DNA of 64,000 bases from contig NZ_JAGPXE010000005.1 in assembly GCF_018070075.1 (NCBI RefSeq), forward strand, positions 310,001 to 374,000, read 5' to 3'. How positions within the stretch are numbered: position 1 is the stretch's first letter; each line of letters starts with the position of its first letter. The notes below the pieces were generated by a model. It was not told the DNA's origin, ran no database searches, and saw only the letters and a list, made by a program, of their open reading frames with translations. Positions 19,189 to 28,596 of this stretch are shown here, in pieces. Origin of the DNA: Saccharopolyspora endophytica. GTDB taxonomy: Bacteria; Actinomycetota; Actinomycetes; Mycobacteriales; Pseudonocardiaceae. A program made the translations under genes and the position numbers.

Positions 19189-20580
19189 CGTGCGGTTGAG
19201 CTGCGACTTCCGGCGGCCGTATCCGAAGTACACGGCGAGTCCGAGCGCCGTCCAGATCGCGAAGGTCAGCCAGGTGACCGCGTCCAGGCCGGTGATCAGG
19301 TACGCGCACAGCGCGAGGCCGAGCAGCGGGACGAACGGCATCAGCGGAGTGCGGAAGCTTCGGGGGAGCTCGGGGCGGGTCCGCCGCAGCACCACGACGC
19401 CGATGTTGACCAGGCCGAACGCGACCAGGGTGCCGATGCTGGTGGCTTCGGCGAGCTGGTTGAGCGGCACCACGGCTGCCAGCAGTGCCACGAGGATTCC
19501 CACCAGCGCGGTGTTGCGGGCCGGAACCGACCGGCGGTTGACCCGCGAGAGCATCTTCGGGACGAGGCCGTCGCGCGACATCGCCACCAGGATCCGGGTC
19601 TGCCCGTAGAGCACGGTGAGCACGACCGAGGCGATCGCGATGACCGCTCCCAGCGCGAGCACGACCGCGGGCCAGCCCTGGCCGGTGACCGTGCGCAGCG
19701 CGGTGGCCAGCGACGCGTCGGACTCTCCCAGCGCTCCGGCTCCGACGGCTGCCACCGCGGCGAAGGCCACCAGCACGTAGATCGTGGTGACGATGATCAG
19801 CGACAGGATGATGGCCCTCGGCAGGTCGCGCTTGGGGTTGCGCGCCTCCTCACCCGCGGTGGAGGCGGCGTCGAAGCCGATGAAGGAGAAGAACACCGCG
19901 GAGGCGCCGACCGAGATGCCGGCGATCCCGGCCGGGGCGAAGGGGGTCAGGTTCCCGGAGTCGAACGCCGTGAAGGCCACCGCCACGAAGAACACGAGCA
20001 CAGCGATCTTGAGCACGGTGGTGACGGTCGTGGCCCACGCGCTCTCGCGCACGCCGAGCAGCAGCACGCCGGTGGCCAGCAGCACGACGACGGCGGCGGG
20101 CACGTTGACGACGCCGCCCTCACCCGGCGGTGCGGCGAGCGCCTCGGGGATGGTCATGCCGATGGTGCCCTGCAGGAACTCGTTGAGGTAGCCGCCCCAG
20201 CCGACCGCGACGGCGGCGACCGACACCCCGTACTCCAGCAGCAGGCACCAGCCGCAGATCCAGGCGATGATCTCGCCGAGGGTCGCGTAGGTGTAGGAGT
20301 AGGCGGATCCGGACACGGGGACGCTGCCCGCCAGTTCGGCGTAGGACAGCGCCGAGCACAGCGCGGCCAGCCCGGCCAGCACGAACGAGAGCACGACAGC
20401 CGGGCCGGCGGCCGGGGCCGCCTCGGCGAGCACCACGAAGATGCCGGTTCCCAGCGTCGCGCCGACCGACAGTGCCACTAGCGGCACCAGGCCCAGGGTG
20501 CGGTTCAGCTCGCTGTGCGAGCCCTCGGTGGCGAGCCGTTCGGCGGGTTTGACGCGGAGCAGACTGCGGGCGAAAGACAC
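19180..20580 (-). CDS. APC family amino acid permease
   Basis: The 466-residue protein has about 12 to 14 membrane helices and resembles the cationic amino acid transporter (YfnA/CAT) branch of the APC superfamily. Helix 1 has the substrate-binding GATLGTGIFVVLAEAA, and a cytoplasmic loop has STAGEEARNPKRDLPRAI, both typical. Substrate is not determined. The start is the ATG at 20580, divergent from nucS with about 120 bases between. The NUDIX gene lies downstream on the same strand with two dispersed repeats between them. Confidence 0.88.
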   Translation of the reverse strand: MSFARSLLRVKPAERLATEGSHSELNRTLGLVPLVALSVGATLGTGIFVVLAEAAPAAGPAVVLSFVLAGLAALCSALSYAELAGSVPVSGSAYSYTYATLGEIIAWICGWCLLLEYGVSVAAVAVGWGGYLNEFLQGTIGMTIPEALAAPPGEGGVVNVPAAVVVLLATGVLLLGVRESAWATTVTTVLKIAVLVFFVAVAFTAFDSGNLTPFAPAGIAGISVGASAVFFSFIGFDAASTAGEEARNPKRDLPRAIILSLIIVTTIYVLVAFAAVAAVGAGALGESDASLATALRTVTGQGWPAVVLALGAVIAIASVVLTVLYGQTRILVAMSRDGLVPKMLSRVNRRSVPARNTALVGILVALLAAVVPLNQLAEATSIGTLVAFGLVNIGVVVLRRTRPELPRSFRTPLMPFVPLLGLALCAYLITGLDAVTWLTFAIWTALGLAVYFGYGRRKSQLNRTAE

Positions 20581-20700
20581 GAGCGGTAACGGTAACTCCG
20601 GTGGTGGGAAGGGGTGTGGCGCGGGTCCCGACCGGGTGCGGGGCGTTGATCACCCGTGGGGGTGCTCGACATCGATGGCCACGCCCGTACTCTGTGCCGG

Positions 20701-21360
20701 GTGCGACTTGTGATTGCCCGCTGCCAGGTGGACTACGTCGGTCGTCTCACCGCGCACCTGCCGATGGCCCAGCGACTGCTGCTGGTGAAGGCCGACGGTT
20801 CGGTGTCGGTGCACTCCGACGACCGCGCCTACAAGCCGTTGAACTGGATGAGCCCGCCGTGCTGGCTCATCGAGGACCCCGACGTGTGGACGGTGCAGAA
20901 CAAGGCCGGCGAGAAGCTGGTGATCACGGTCGACGAGGTGCTGCACGACTCCAAGCACGAGCTGGGCGTCGAGCCGGGCTTGGTCAAGGACGGCGTCGAG
21001 GCGCACCTGCAGGAGTTGCTCGCCGAGCACGTGACGACTCTGGGCGAGGGCTGGTCGCTGGTTCGCCGCGAGTTCCCGACCGCGATCGGGCCGGTCGACC
21101 TGATGTGCCGGGACGACGGCGGGAAGAGCGTCGCGGTCGAGATCAAGCGTCGCGGTGAGATCGATGGTGTCGAGCAGCTGACCCGCTACCTGGAGTTGCT
21201 CAACCGCGATCCGCTGCTCGCCCCGGTCACGGGCGTGTTCGCGGCCCAGCAGATCAAGCCGCAGGCGCGGACGCTGGCCGAGGACCGGGGGATTCGCTGC
21301 GTGGTCCTGGACTACGACAAGCTGCGCGGCATCGAGCCCGACGAGTACCGCCTGTTCTGA
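20701..21360 (+). CDS. nucS: Mismatch-specific endonuclease NucS
   Basis: NucS (EndoMS) makes double-strand cuts at G:T, G:G and T:T mismatches and replaces MutS/MutL in most actinobacteria. The 219-residue protein has the N-terminal DNA-binding domain with [17 protein letters not shown], then the RecB-like nuclease core with [24 protein letters not shown] and [13 protein letters not shown]. It ends in EYRLF, a hydrophobic tail like that implicated in binding the sliding clamp. I start it at the GTG at 20701, giving [16 protein letters not shown]. Confidence 0.94.
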   Translation: MRLVIARCQVDYVGRLTAHLPMAQRLLLVKADGSVSVHSDDRAYKPLNWMSPPCWLIEDPDVWTVQNKAGEKLVITVDEVLHDSKHELGVEPGLVKDGVEAHLQELLAEHVTTLGEGWSLVRREFPTAIGPVDLMCRDDGGKSVAVEIKRRGEIDGVEQLTRYLELLNRDPLLAPVTGVFAAQQIKPQARTLAEDRGIRCVVLDYDKLRGIEPDEYRLF

Positions 21361-21375
21361 GGCACGTCGGCCGGG

Positions 21376-21705
21376 GTGGCAGGAAGGTTCCCCGGCTCCG
21401 ACCGCGCGCGGTGTTGCCCGTCCTCACCTGGCTTTCCGGGCCGCCGAATCCGCAGCCGATGAATCCGGCTGCTCGTGAACCGCGAGTGATGGCCGAGAAT
21501 GGTCGGCATTGCGCGACGCATTCGGAGCGTCACCGACCGTCGCCGACCATTCATCGATCTTGATCGGAATTGGATCGGATTGGGCGGTGACAGGAATGTT
21601 CCCATCATTCCCATTCCCGCCCATCGCGATCTGCCGGCACCGAGTTCCGCCTCGGATGGCGGACGCTTTCGGCGGCGGGAGTGGCAGAAAGGTTCCCGTG
21701 CTCGC
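21376..21705 (+). repeat. Three GGAAGGTTCCC repeats in the nucS downstream gap
   Basis: Between the convergent nucS and the small gene at 21716 there are 355 bases without another gene I can support. They hold three same-orientation copies: 21376-21400 (GTGGCAGGAAGGTTCCCC), 21586-21610 (GGTGACAGGAATGTTCCC, T in the core) and 21681-21705 (GTGGCAGAAAGGTTCCC then GTGCTCGC). The stretch 21480-21620 is less GC-rich than its neighbours. Confidence 0.8.
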
Positions 21706-21715
21706 GCGCGAGGGG

Positions 21716-21910
21716 TCAGCGGCGTGCGTGACCGTTGCAGTCGCAGGGCTGGAGGCGGGGCGTGGACAGCGGGGCGAGCATCGCCGCCAGCTGGTGGAGC
21801 AGCCCTTCGGGCCGGCGGTCCGGTGACGCTGCGTCGACGTCGGTGCGGGATTCGTCGATCGGGTCTTCCGCGAGTCCGGCGCTGATCGCCAGATCGATCC
21901 GGGCGTTCAC
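21716..21910 (-). CDS. Small protein with C-terminal CDC motif
   Basis: I do not recognise this 64-residue protein. The GTG start at 21910 has a near-perfect GGGGAGGAAC ribosome-binding site just upstream, the main reason for calling it real. The first half is acidic (AEDPIDESRTDVDAASPD), the middle is a probable amphipathic helix (EGLLHQLAAMLAPL), and the end is LQPCDCNGHARR with two Cys and one His. It converges on nucS across a repeat-rich gap and is divergent from the symporter. No modifying enzyme is nearby, so a RiPP precursor is only a remote idea. Confidence 0.6.
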   Translation of the reverse strand: MNARIDLAISAGLAEDPIDESRTDVDAASPDRRPEGLLHQLAAMLAPLSTPRLQPCDCNGHARR

Positions 21911-22214
21911 GGTTCCTCCCCGCAGCGTGGCGAATGCATTGTGTGACCATACCGTCACGGTGCGTCGAAATAGTCGGGAAAACGCGTATATCACTCGCTT
22001 GGCCCCGCTCGCTCACGGGGTGCACACGCGTACGACCGGAAAGTCCCCTGCGTGGCGCCAGTCGGCGGAAGTTCCGTGATCGATTTAGTGTCTTCTCCAA
22101 CGAATTGATATCGGCTTACGGCTGCCGCCTCATCTGTGCGGTACTGTCCGACCGCTATCGCGAATGTGGTGGTTCTCGTTTGACTTTGTTGGGTCTGTGG
22201 GAGGTGGGGCGGCA
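21911..22214. promoter_or_regulatory. Divergent intergenic region before the symporter
   Basis: This 304-base region lies between the small CDC gene and the symporter. It contains the dyad ACCGTCACGGT (21951-21961) close to the small gene's start and a weaker CCCCG/CGGGG hairpin (22003-22020). It is less GC-rich than average around 22080-22120. I could not place promoters with confidence. Confidence 0.4.
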
Positions 22215-23891
22215 GTGCTGCTAGCCCAAGGTCAGCTACTCGACGCGAACGGCGTCGACTACGCGTTGTTGGCGCTGTATTTCGCGTTCGTACTGGGGAT
22301 CGGCTGGCTGGCGAGGCGGGCCGTTTCAACCAGTCTGGACTTCTTCCTCTCCGGGCGCGCTCTGCCCGCATGGGTGACGGGTCTGGCGTTCATCTCGGCG
22401 AACCTCGGCGCGATCGAAATCATCGGCATGTCGGCCAACGGTGCCGAATACGGCATGCCGACGATGCACTACTTCTGGATCGGTGCGGTCCCGGCCATGC
22501 TGTTCCTCGGCGTGGTCATGATGCCGTTCTACTACGGTTCCAAGGTCCGAAGCGTTCCCGAATTCATGCTCCGCCGATTCGGCAAGGCCGCGCACCTGGT
22601 CAACGGCATCTCCTTCGCCCTCGCCCAGGTGCTCATCGCCGGTGTGAACCTGTACCTGCTGGCCAGCATCGTCAACGCGCTGCTGGGCTGGCCGCTGTGG
22701 GTCTCGGTGCTCGTCGCCGCGCTGATCGTGCTCTCCTACACCGCGCTGGGCGGCCTGTCCGCCGCCATCTACAACGAGGTGCTGCAGTTCTTCGTGATCG
22801 TCGCGGCACTCCTGCCGCTGACCATCGTCGGTCTGGTCAAGGTCGGCGGTGTGCAGGGCCTGGTCGACAAGGTCACCGCGAGCAAGGGTGGCGCCGAGCA
22901 GCTGACCGCTTGGCCGGGTGCTGAGCTGACCGGTTTCAGCAACCCCATCCTCAGCGTCATCGGCATGATCTTCGGCCTCGGCTTCGTGCTGTCCTTCGGT
23001 TACTGGACCACGAACTTCGTCGAGGTCCAGCGCGCGATGGCCTCCAAGTCGATGTCGGCCGCGCAGCGGACCCCGATCATCGGTGCCTTCCCGAAGATGT
23101 TCATCCCCTTCATCGTGATCATCCCCGGCATGATCGCCGCGGTGATCATCCCGGAGATGACCAACTACAAGCTCACCGAGCAGGGTCCGTACGACTACAA
23201 CGACGCGATCCTGCTGATGATGCGAGACCTGCTGCCCAACGGCATCCTCGGCATCGCGCTGGCTGGTCTGCTCGCGTCCTTCATGGCCGGTATGGCGGCC
23301 AACCTGTCGTCGTTCAACACGGTGTTCACCTACGACATCTGGCAGGCGTACGTCGTCAAGGACAAGCCGGACCACTACTACCTGCAGATGGGCCGCTGGG
23401 TCACCGTCGGCGCCACCCTCGCGGCCGTGGGCACGGCGTTCATCGCCTCCGGCTACGAGAACCTGATGGACTACCTCCAGCAGCTGTTCTCGTTCTTCAA
23501 CGCACCGCTGTTCGCGACGTTCATCCTGGGCATGTTCTGGAAGCGGATGACCGCGCACGCCGGTTGGTCCGGTCTGGTGCTGGGCACGGCCTCGGCCATC
23601 ACGGTCTACGCTCTGTCCGAGACCGGAGTGCTGGACCTGCCTGGTCAGGGCGCGAGCTTCGTCGGTGCCGGTGTTGCGTTCGTCGTCGACGTGATCGTCA
23701 GCGTCGTCGTCTCGCTGGCCACCAAGCCCAAGACCGATGAGCAGCTGGTCGGTCTGGTCTGGGGCCTGACGCCGAAGGAGAACCTGAAGGCGTCCACCAC
23801 CGGTGAGGACTCCGGCTGGTACCGGCGCCCGGGCCTGCTGGCCGGTATCGCGCTGATCCTGATCATCGCCCTCAACATCATCTTCGGCTGA
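22215..23891 (+). CDS. Sodium:solute symporter (SSS family)
   Basis: The 558-residue protein has about 14 hydrophobic segments. It resembles the sugar branch (SGLT-like) of the SSS family: FISANLGAIEIIGMSANGAEYG early on, TALGGLSAAIYNEVLQFF, and an NLSSFNTVFTYDIW block in the core helices. The substrate is uncertain; sugars, polyols or organic acids are all possible. I chose the GTG at 22215, five bases after GGGAGGTGGGG, rather than an ATG at 22164. A small membrane protein follows 22 bases later and is probably co-expressed. Confidence 0.85.
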   Translation: MLLAQGQLLDANGVDYALLALYFAFVLGIGWLARRAVSTSLDFFLSGRALPAWVTGLAFISANLGAIEIIGMSANGAEYGMPTMHYFWIGAVPAMLFLGVVMMPFYYGSKVRSVPEFMLRRFGKAAHLVNGISFALAQVLIAGVNLYLLASIVNALLGWPLWVSVLVAALIVLSYTALGGLSAAIYNEVLQFFVIVAALLPLTIVGLVKVGGVQGLVDKVTASKGGAEQLTAWPGAELTGFSNPILSVIGMIFGLGFVLSFGYWTTNFVEVQRAMASKSMSAAQRTPIIGAFPKMFIPFIVIIPGMIAAVIIPEMTNYKLTEQGPYDYNDAILLMMRDLLPNGILGIALAGLLASFMAGMAANLSSFNTVFTYDIWQAYVVKDKPDHYYLQMGRWVTVGATLAAVGTAFIASGYENLMDYLQQLFSFFNAPLFATFILGMFWKRMTAHAGWSGLVLGTASAITVYALSETGVLDLPGQGASFVGAGVAFVVDVIVSVVVSLATKPKTDEQLVGLVWGLTPKENLKASTTGEDSGWYRRPGLLAGIALILIIALNIIFG

Positions 23892-23913
23892 GCCAGGACT
23901 GGGAGGAAATCTC

Positions 23914-24177
23914 ATGGCTAGTGGAGGTTCGGGGCACAGCGCTGGTGCCTTCGACATTCGCACGGTGATCGCGTTGCTGTTCGGCATCTACGGAGTCGTG
24001 CTCGTCGTGCTCGGCTTCATCCAGCCGCAGGCCGAGATCGACAAGGCCGCAGGGCTCAACATCAACCTGTGGGCCGGCCTCGGCATGGTGGTGTTCGCGG
24101 CGATGTTCGTCGTGTGGGCTCGCCTGCGTCCGATCACGGTTCCCGACGACGTCGAAGGCGGCACCGCCGCCGAGTGA
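23914..24177 (+). CDS. Small two-helix membrane protein paired with the symporter
   Basis: The 87-residue protein has two hydrophobic segments (VIALLFGIYGVVLVVLGFI and NLWAGLGMVVFAAMFVVWA) joined by a short polar loop, and an acidic tail. Its ATG follows GGGAGGAAA. Position and size suggest an accessory subunit of the symporter, like small partners known for some SSS transporters, but I do not recognise the family. A terminator follows. Confidence 0.7.
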   Translation: MASGGSGHSAGAFDIRTVIALLFGIYGVVLVVLGFIQPQAEIDKAAGLNINLWAGLGMVVFAAMFVVWARLRPITVPDDVEGGTAAE

Positions 24178-24200
24178 CGTGAGCTGAATCAGGCCGGGGC

Positions 24201-24231
24201 GGCGCTCGCACTTCATAGTGCGGGCGCCGTT
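24201..24231 (+). terminator. Hairpin after the symporter operon
   Basis: GGCGCTCGCAC at 24201-24211 pairs with GTGCGGGCGCC at 24218-24228 (one G-U pair), with a six-base loop, and is followed by GTTTCG. It ends the symporter pair. Confidence 0.75.
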
Positions 24232-24438
24232 TCGCATTTCGATACCGATTCTGCGGTTCCGGTCCCGATTCCAAGATCGTCTGACTACCGTGTCGGCAAC
24301 GCGCAGCTGTCAAGTGGACCAGCGTGCAACGGTGCGTGTCCAGCACATGAGTCGGGCGGTACATGACGGTTCTTTCCCGACTCGGTATTTCGTAGGCTGC
24401 ACGTTGACAATGAACGTCGTAATGGTGGGAGGCCGGCC

Positions 24439-25947
24439 ATGACCCAGACCGCCCGTGGGAACGTCGAAGAGATCGCCAGCGCGCGGTTCGAGACGTTCCA
24501 GTCGATCGACCCGCGCACCGGTGAGGTGGTGGGCGAGCATCCGATCCACGATGCGGAGGCGGTCGAGAACGAGGTCGCGGCGGCACGCGAGGCGCAGTCG
24601 GCGTGGGACGAGCTCGGGTTCTCCGGTCGGAAGCCGCATCTCGATCGCTGGCGGAAACTGCTGGTCAAACGCCTCGACGAGCTCGCGGGCGTGGTATGCG
24701 CGGAGACCGGCAAACCGCTCGAGGACGCCAAGCTCGAACTCGTGCTGGTCATCGACCACCTCGCGTGGGCCACCTCCAACGCCGAGAAGGTCCTCAAGCG
24801 GCGCAAGGTCTCGCCCGGCGTGCTGATGTCCAACCAGACCGCCACGGTCGAATACCTCCCCTACGGCGTCGTGGGTGTCATCGGCCCCTGGAACTACCCG
24901 GCCTTCACGCCGATGGGCTCGATCGCCTACGCGCTGGCCGCGGGCAACGCCGTGGTGTTCAAACCCAGCGAACTCACCCCTGGAGTGGGTGAGTGGCTGG
25001 TCAAGACCTTCGCCGAGGCCGTGCCGGAACACCCGGTGTTCCGCCTCGTGACCGGCTTCGGGCAGACCGGCGCCGCGCTGTGCCAGGCCGGTGTGAACAA
25101 GGTGGCCTTCACCGGTTCCACCGCCACGGGCAAGCGCGTGATGGCCTCGTGCGCGGAGAACCTGATCCCGGTGCTGGTCGAGTGCGGCGGCAAGGACGCC
25201 TTGATCGTCGACTCCGACGCGGACCTGGCCGCGGCCGCCGACGCCGCCGTGTGGGGTGCGATGTCCAACGCCGGCCAGACCTGCATCGGCGTCGAGCGCG
25301 TCTACGTCCACGACGCCGTGGCCGACCGGTTCCTGAAGATGGTCAGCGACCGCGCCGCCAAGCTGCGCCCGGGCGGTGAGCCGGGTGCCGACTTCGGTCC
25401 CATCACGATGGCCTCGCAGGTCAACATCATCCGCGACCACATCGACGACGCGATCAAGCGCGGCGGTCGTGCGGTGGTCGGCGGACGCGACTCGGTGCGC
25501 CCGCCGTTCGTCGAGCCCGTGGTGATCGCGGACGTCCCCGAGGACTCGGCCGCCATCACCGAGGAGACCTTCGGCCCGACCCTGGTCGTGCAGCGGGTGC
25601 GCGACGTGGACGAGGCCGTCGCCCACGCCAACGCCACCAAGTACGGCCTCGGCGCCACCGTGTTCTCCCGCGCCCGAGGTGTGGAGCTGGCCCGCCGGCT
25701 GCGCAGCGGCATGGTCGCGGTCAACTCGGTGATCGCCTTCGCCGGTGTGCCCGCCCTGCCGTTCGGCGGTGTCGGCGACTCGGGCTTCGGCCGGATCCAC
25801 GGCGCCGACGGCCTGCGCGAGTTCGCCCGCCCGCAGTCGGTGACCCGAACCAAGTTCAAGATCCCGCTGAACCCGATGAGCTTCGCCCGCCCCAAGGGCA
25901 CCGTCGGCACGGTCGTCAAGCTCATCAAGGTGATGCGCGGCCGCTGA
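24439..25947 (+). CDS. Aldehyde dehydrogenase family protein
   Basis: The 502-residue protein is a full-length NAD(P)+-dependent aldehyde dehydrogenase. Catalytic residues are visible: Asn152 in GPWNYP, Glu248 in LVECGGKDA and Cys282 in NAGQTCIGVERV. The late PFGGVGDSGFGR motif is typical. A basic C-terminal extension (TRTKFKIPLNPMSFARPKG) suggests membrane association, as in succinate-semialdehyde-like or long-chain enzymes, but the substrate is open. The ATG at 24439 has GGGAGG six bases before it. Confidence 0.88.
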   Translation: MTQTARGNVEEIASARFETFQSIDPRTGEVVGEHPIHDAEAVENEVAAAREAQSAWDELGFSGRKPHLDRWRKLLVKRLDELAGVVCAETGKPLEDAKLELVLVIDHLAWATSNAEKVLKRRKVSPGVLMSNQTATVEYLPYGVVGVIGPWNYPAFTPMGSIAYALAAGNAVVFKPSELTPGVGEWLVKTFAEAVPEHPVFRLVTGFGQTGAALCQAGVNKVAFTGSTATGKRVMASCAENLIPVLVECGGKDALIVDSDADLAAAADAAVWGAMSNAGQTCIGVERVYVHDAVADRFLKMVSDRAAKLRPGGEPGADFGPITMASQVNIIRDHIDDAIKRGGRAVVGGRDSVRPPFVEPVVIADVPEDSAAITEETFGPTLVVQRVRDVDEAVAHANATKYGLGATVFSRARGVELARRLRSGMVAVNSVIAFAGVPALPFGGVGDSGFGRIHGADGLREFARPQSVTRTKFKIPLNPMSFARPKGTVGTVVKLIKVMRGR

Positions 25948-25990
25948 GCTGATCCAGTCCACCACGGTCGGTGTTTTGGCTTGCGCCCGT

Positions 25991-26016
25991 GGTGACAGGA
26001 AGGTTCCCTTGCTCGC
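25991..26016 (+). repeat. GGAAGGTTCCC repeat between aldehyde dehydrogenase and dhaK
   Basis: GGTGACAGGAAGGTTCCC then TTGCTCGC, 44 bases after the dehydrogenase stop. It is one of the best matches to the consensus. Confidence 0.85.
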
Positions 26017-26141
26017 ATCCCCCGGTGTTCGCCAGGGGGATGCGCGCGGGCGCACGTCCCGGGCAGAGTTGACCGCGCACGGTTGATCGCGTCGAGCCTC
26101 GGTGGCTTCGGCGGCGGGAGCGCAGGCGAGGAGGCCAACGG

Positions 26142-27137
<996 letters not shown>

Positions 27138-27151
27138 GGAGGAGTCCCGGA

Positions 27152-27790
27152 ATGGGTTGCACCGCACAGGACATCATCGCCGCGCTCAAGGCGGGTGCCG
27201 CCGTGGTCGCCGAGCACCGCGACGAGCTGATCCAGCTGGACCGCGAGATCGGCGACGCCGACCACGGCGAGAACATGGACCGAGGGTTCCGCGCCGTCAT
27301 CGCGAAGATCGAGACGTCGGAGCCCGAAACCCCGGCGGCCGCGCTGAAACTCGCCGCCACCGTGCTCATCTCCACGGTCGGTGGAGCATCGGGTCCCCTC
27401 TACGGCACGGCGTTCCTGCGCGCGGCGTCCGCGGTCGGCGACGAAGCGGAACTCGACGCGAGCGCCGTCGCGAAGGCCTTGCAGGCGGGCATGGAGGGTG
27501 TCGTCGCGCGCGGGCGCGCCGAGGTCGGCGACAAGACGATGATCGACGCCCTCTCGCCCGCGGTGGACGCGGCCAAGAACACCGCCGAATCCGGGGCCGA
27601 CAGCGCCAAGGTGCTGGCCGCGGCCGCCGAAGCTGCGCACCAGGGCGCGCAGGCGACCGAACCGCTCGTCGCCCGCAAGGGCCGCGCTTCGTACCTGGGT
27701 GAGCGCAGCGCCGGACACATCGACCCGGGGGCGCGTTCCACCGCGCTGCTGTTGACCGCATTCGCCGAAGCCGCAGGAGCCCGAGCATGA
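27152..27790 (+). CDS. dhaL: Dihydroxyacetone kinase subunit DhaL
   Basis: DhaL carries a bound ADP that is recharged to ATP by DhaM and then phosphorylates dihydroxyacetone on DhaK. The 212-residue protein has the Asp triad for Mg-ADP in DREIGDADHGENMDRGF, plus GGASGPLYGTAFLRA and VGDKTMIDALSPA. The ATG at 27152 follows GGAGGAG. Its stop overlaps the dhaM start (ATGA). Confidence 0.95.
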   Translation: MGCTAQDIIAALKAGAAVVAEHRDELIQLDREIGDADHGENMDRGFRAVIAKIETSEPETPAAALKLAATVLISTVGGASGPLYGTAFLRAASAVGDEAELDASAVAKALQAGMEGVVARGRAEVGDKTMIDALSPAVDAAKNTAESGADSAKVLAAAAEAAHQGAQATEPLVARKGRASYLGERSAGHIDPGARSTALLLTAFAEAAGARA

Positions 27791-28476
27791 GCGTCGGACT
27801 GGTCATCGTTTCGCACAGCTCCGGTCTCGCGGAGGGCGTCGTCGAACTCGCCGGGCAGATGGCGCCCGAGGTGCGCATCGTCCCGGCAGGTGGCCTGCCG
27901 GACGGTGCGATCGGCACCGACTTCGAGAAGGTCTCGGCCGCGCTGTCCGACGCCGACTCCGGTGCGGGCGCGATCGTGCTGTTCGACCTCGGCAGCGCGC
28001 AGATGGTCGCCGATCTCGCGGTGGAAACCCTCGGCGACCCCGACAGCGCTCTGGTCGTCGACGCCCCGCTCGTCGAGGGAGCCGTTGCCGCAGCCGTTTC
28101 GGCGCAAGGCGGCAACGACATGAAGACCGTGGCCCGAGCGGCCGAAAGCGCCCGCGGCAGCGCGGAAGCCCCCGCGGCGGAACCCGCCGCTGCTGCACCG
28201 GACTCCACCGACCAGGTCACCAGGGAACTGGAGCTGACCAACGACGTCGGCCTGCACGCCCGACCCGCGGCCCTGCTGTCCCGCAGCCTCACCGGTCTGC
28301 AGGCGACGGTCAAGGTCGCCCTGGGCGACAAGCAGGCCGACGCCTTCAGCGTCCTCGGCCTCATGGGATTGGGTGCGCGCAAGGGCGACCGGATCACCCT
28401 GCTGGCCAACGGTCCCGACGCCGTCCAGGCCGTCGAGCGCATCATCGACCTCGCCAACCGCGACTTCGACGAATAG
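27787..28476 (+). CDS. dhaM: DhaM phosphotransfer subunit, EIIA-HPr fusion
   Basis: DhaM passes phosphate from the PEP phosphotransferase system to DhaL. The 229-residue protein has an EIIA-Man-like domain with His10 in VIVSHSSGLAEG, a linker of about 30 Ala/Glu/Pro-rich residues, and an HPr domain with His157 in NDVGLHARPAALL. It lacks the enzyme I fragment found in E. coli DhaM, so it should take phosphate from a separate enzyme I. A large hairpin made of two dispersed repeats begins 11 bases after the stop. Confidence 0.92.
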   Translation: MSVGLVIVSHSSGLAEGVVELAGQMAPEVRIVPAGGLPDGAIGTDFEKVSAALSDADSGAGAIVLFDLGSAQMVADLAVETLGDPDSALVVDAPLVEGAVAAAVSAQGGNDMKTVARAAESARGSAEAPAAEPAAAAPDSTDQVTRELELTNDVGLHARPAALLSRSLTGLQATVKVALGDKQADAFSVLGLMGLGARKGDRITLLANGPDAVQAVERIIDLANRDFDE

Positions 28477-28486
28477 GCACCGACCT

Positions 28487-28537
28487 GCGGAGGGGAACCT
28501 TCCTGCCACCGCTGGTGACAGGAAGGTTCCCCTCCGC
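28487..28537. repeat. Facing GGAAGGTTCCC repeats forming a 24-base hairpin after dhaM
   Basis: The minus-oriented copy at 28487-28510 and the plus-oriented copy at 28514-28537 are separated by only GCT. They pair over 24 bases with one mismatch. The structure could stop transcription of dhaKLM, although it has no T-run. Confidence 0.85.
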
Positions 28538-28596
28538 TCAGGATCGGACGGTGTCGATGACTGCGTTGCAAGGTCATCGAGGGCTAGGCTGAGTTG

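Noticed and set aside
21716-21910. RiPP precursor interpretation of the CDC-ending small protein
   Set aside because: No cyclodehydratase, lanthionine synthetase, radical SAM enzyme or peptidase is near it, so I keep it only as an unknown small protein.
24404-24409. TTGACA upstream of the aldehyde dehydrogenase gene
   Set aside because: It is a perfect -35 by sequence, but a -10 at proper spacing would fall on the ribosome-binding site, so I did not call a promoter.
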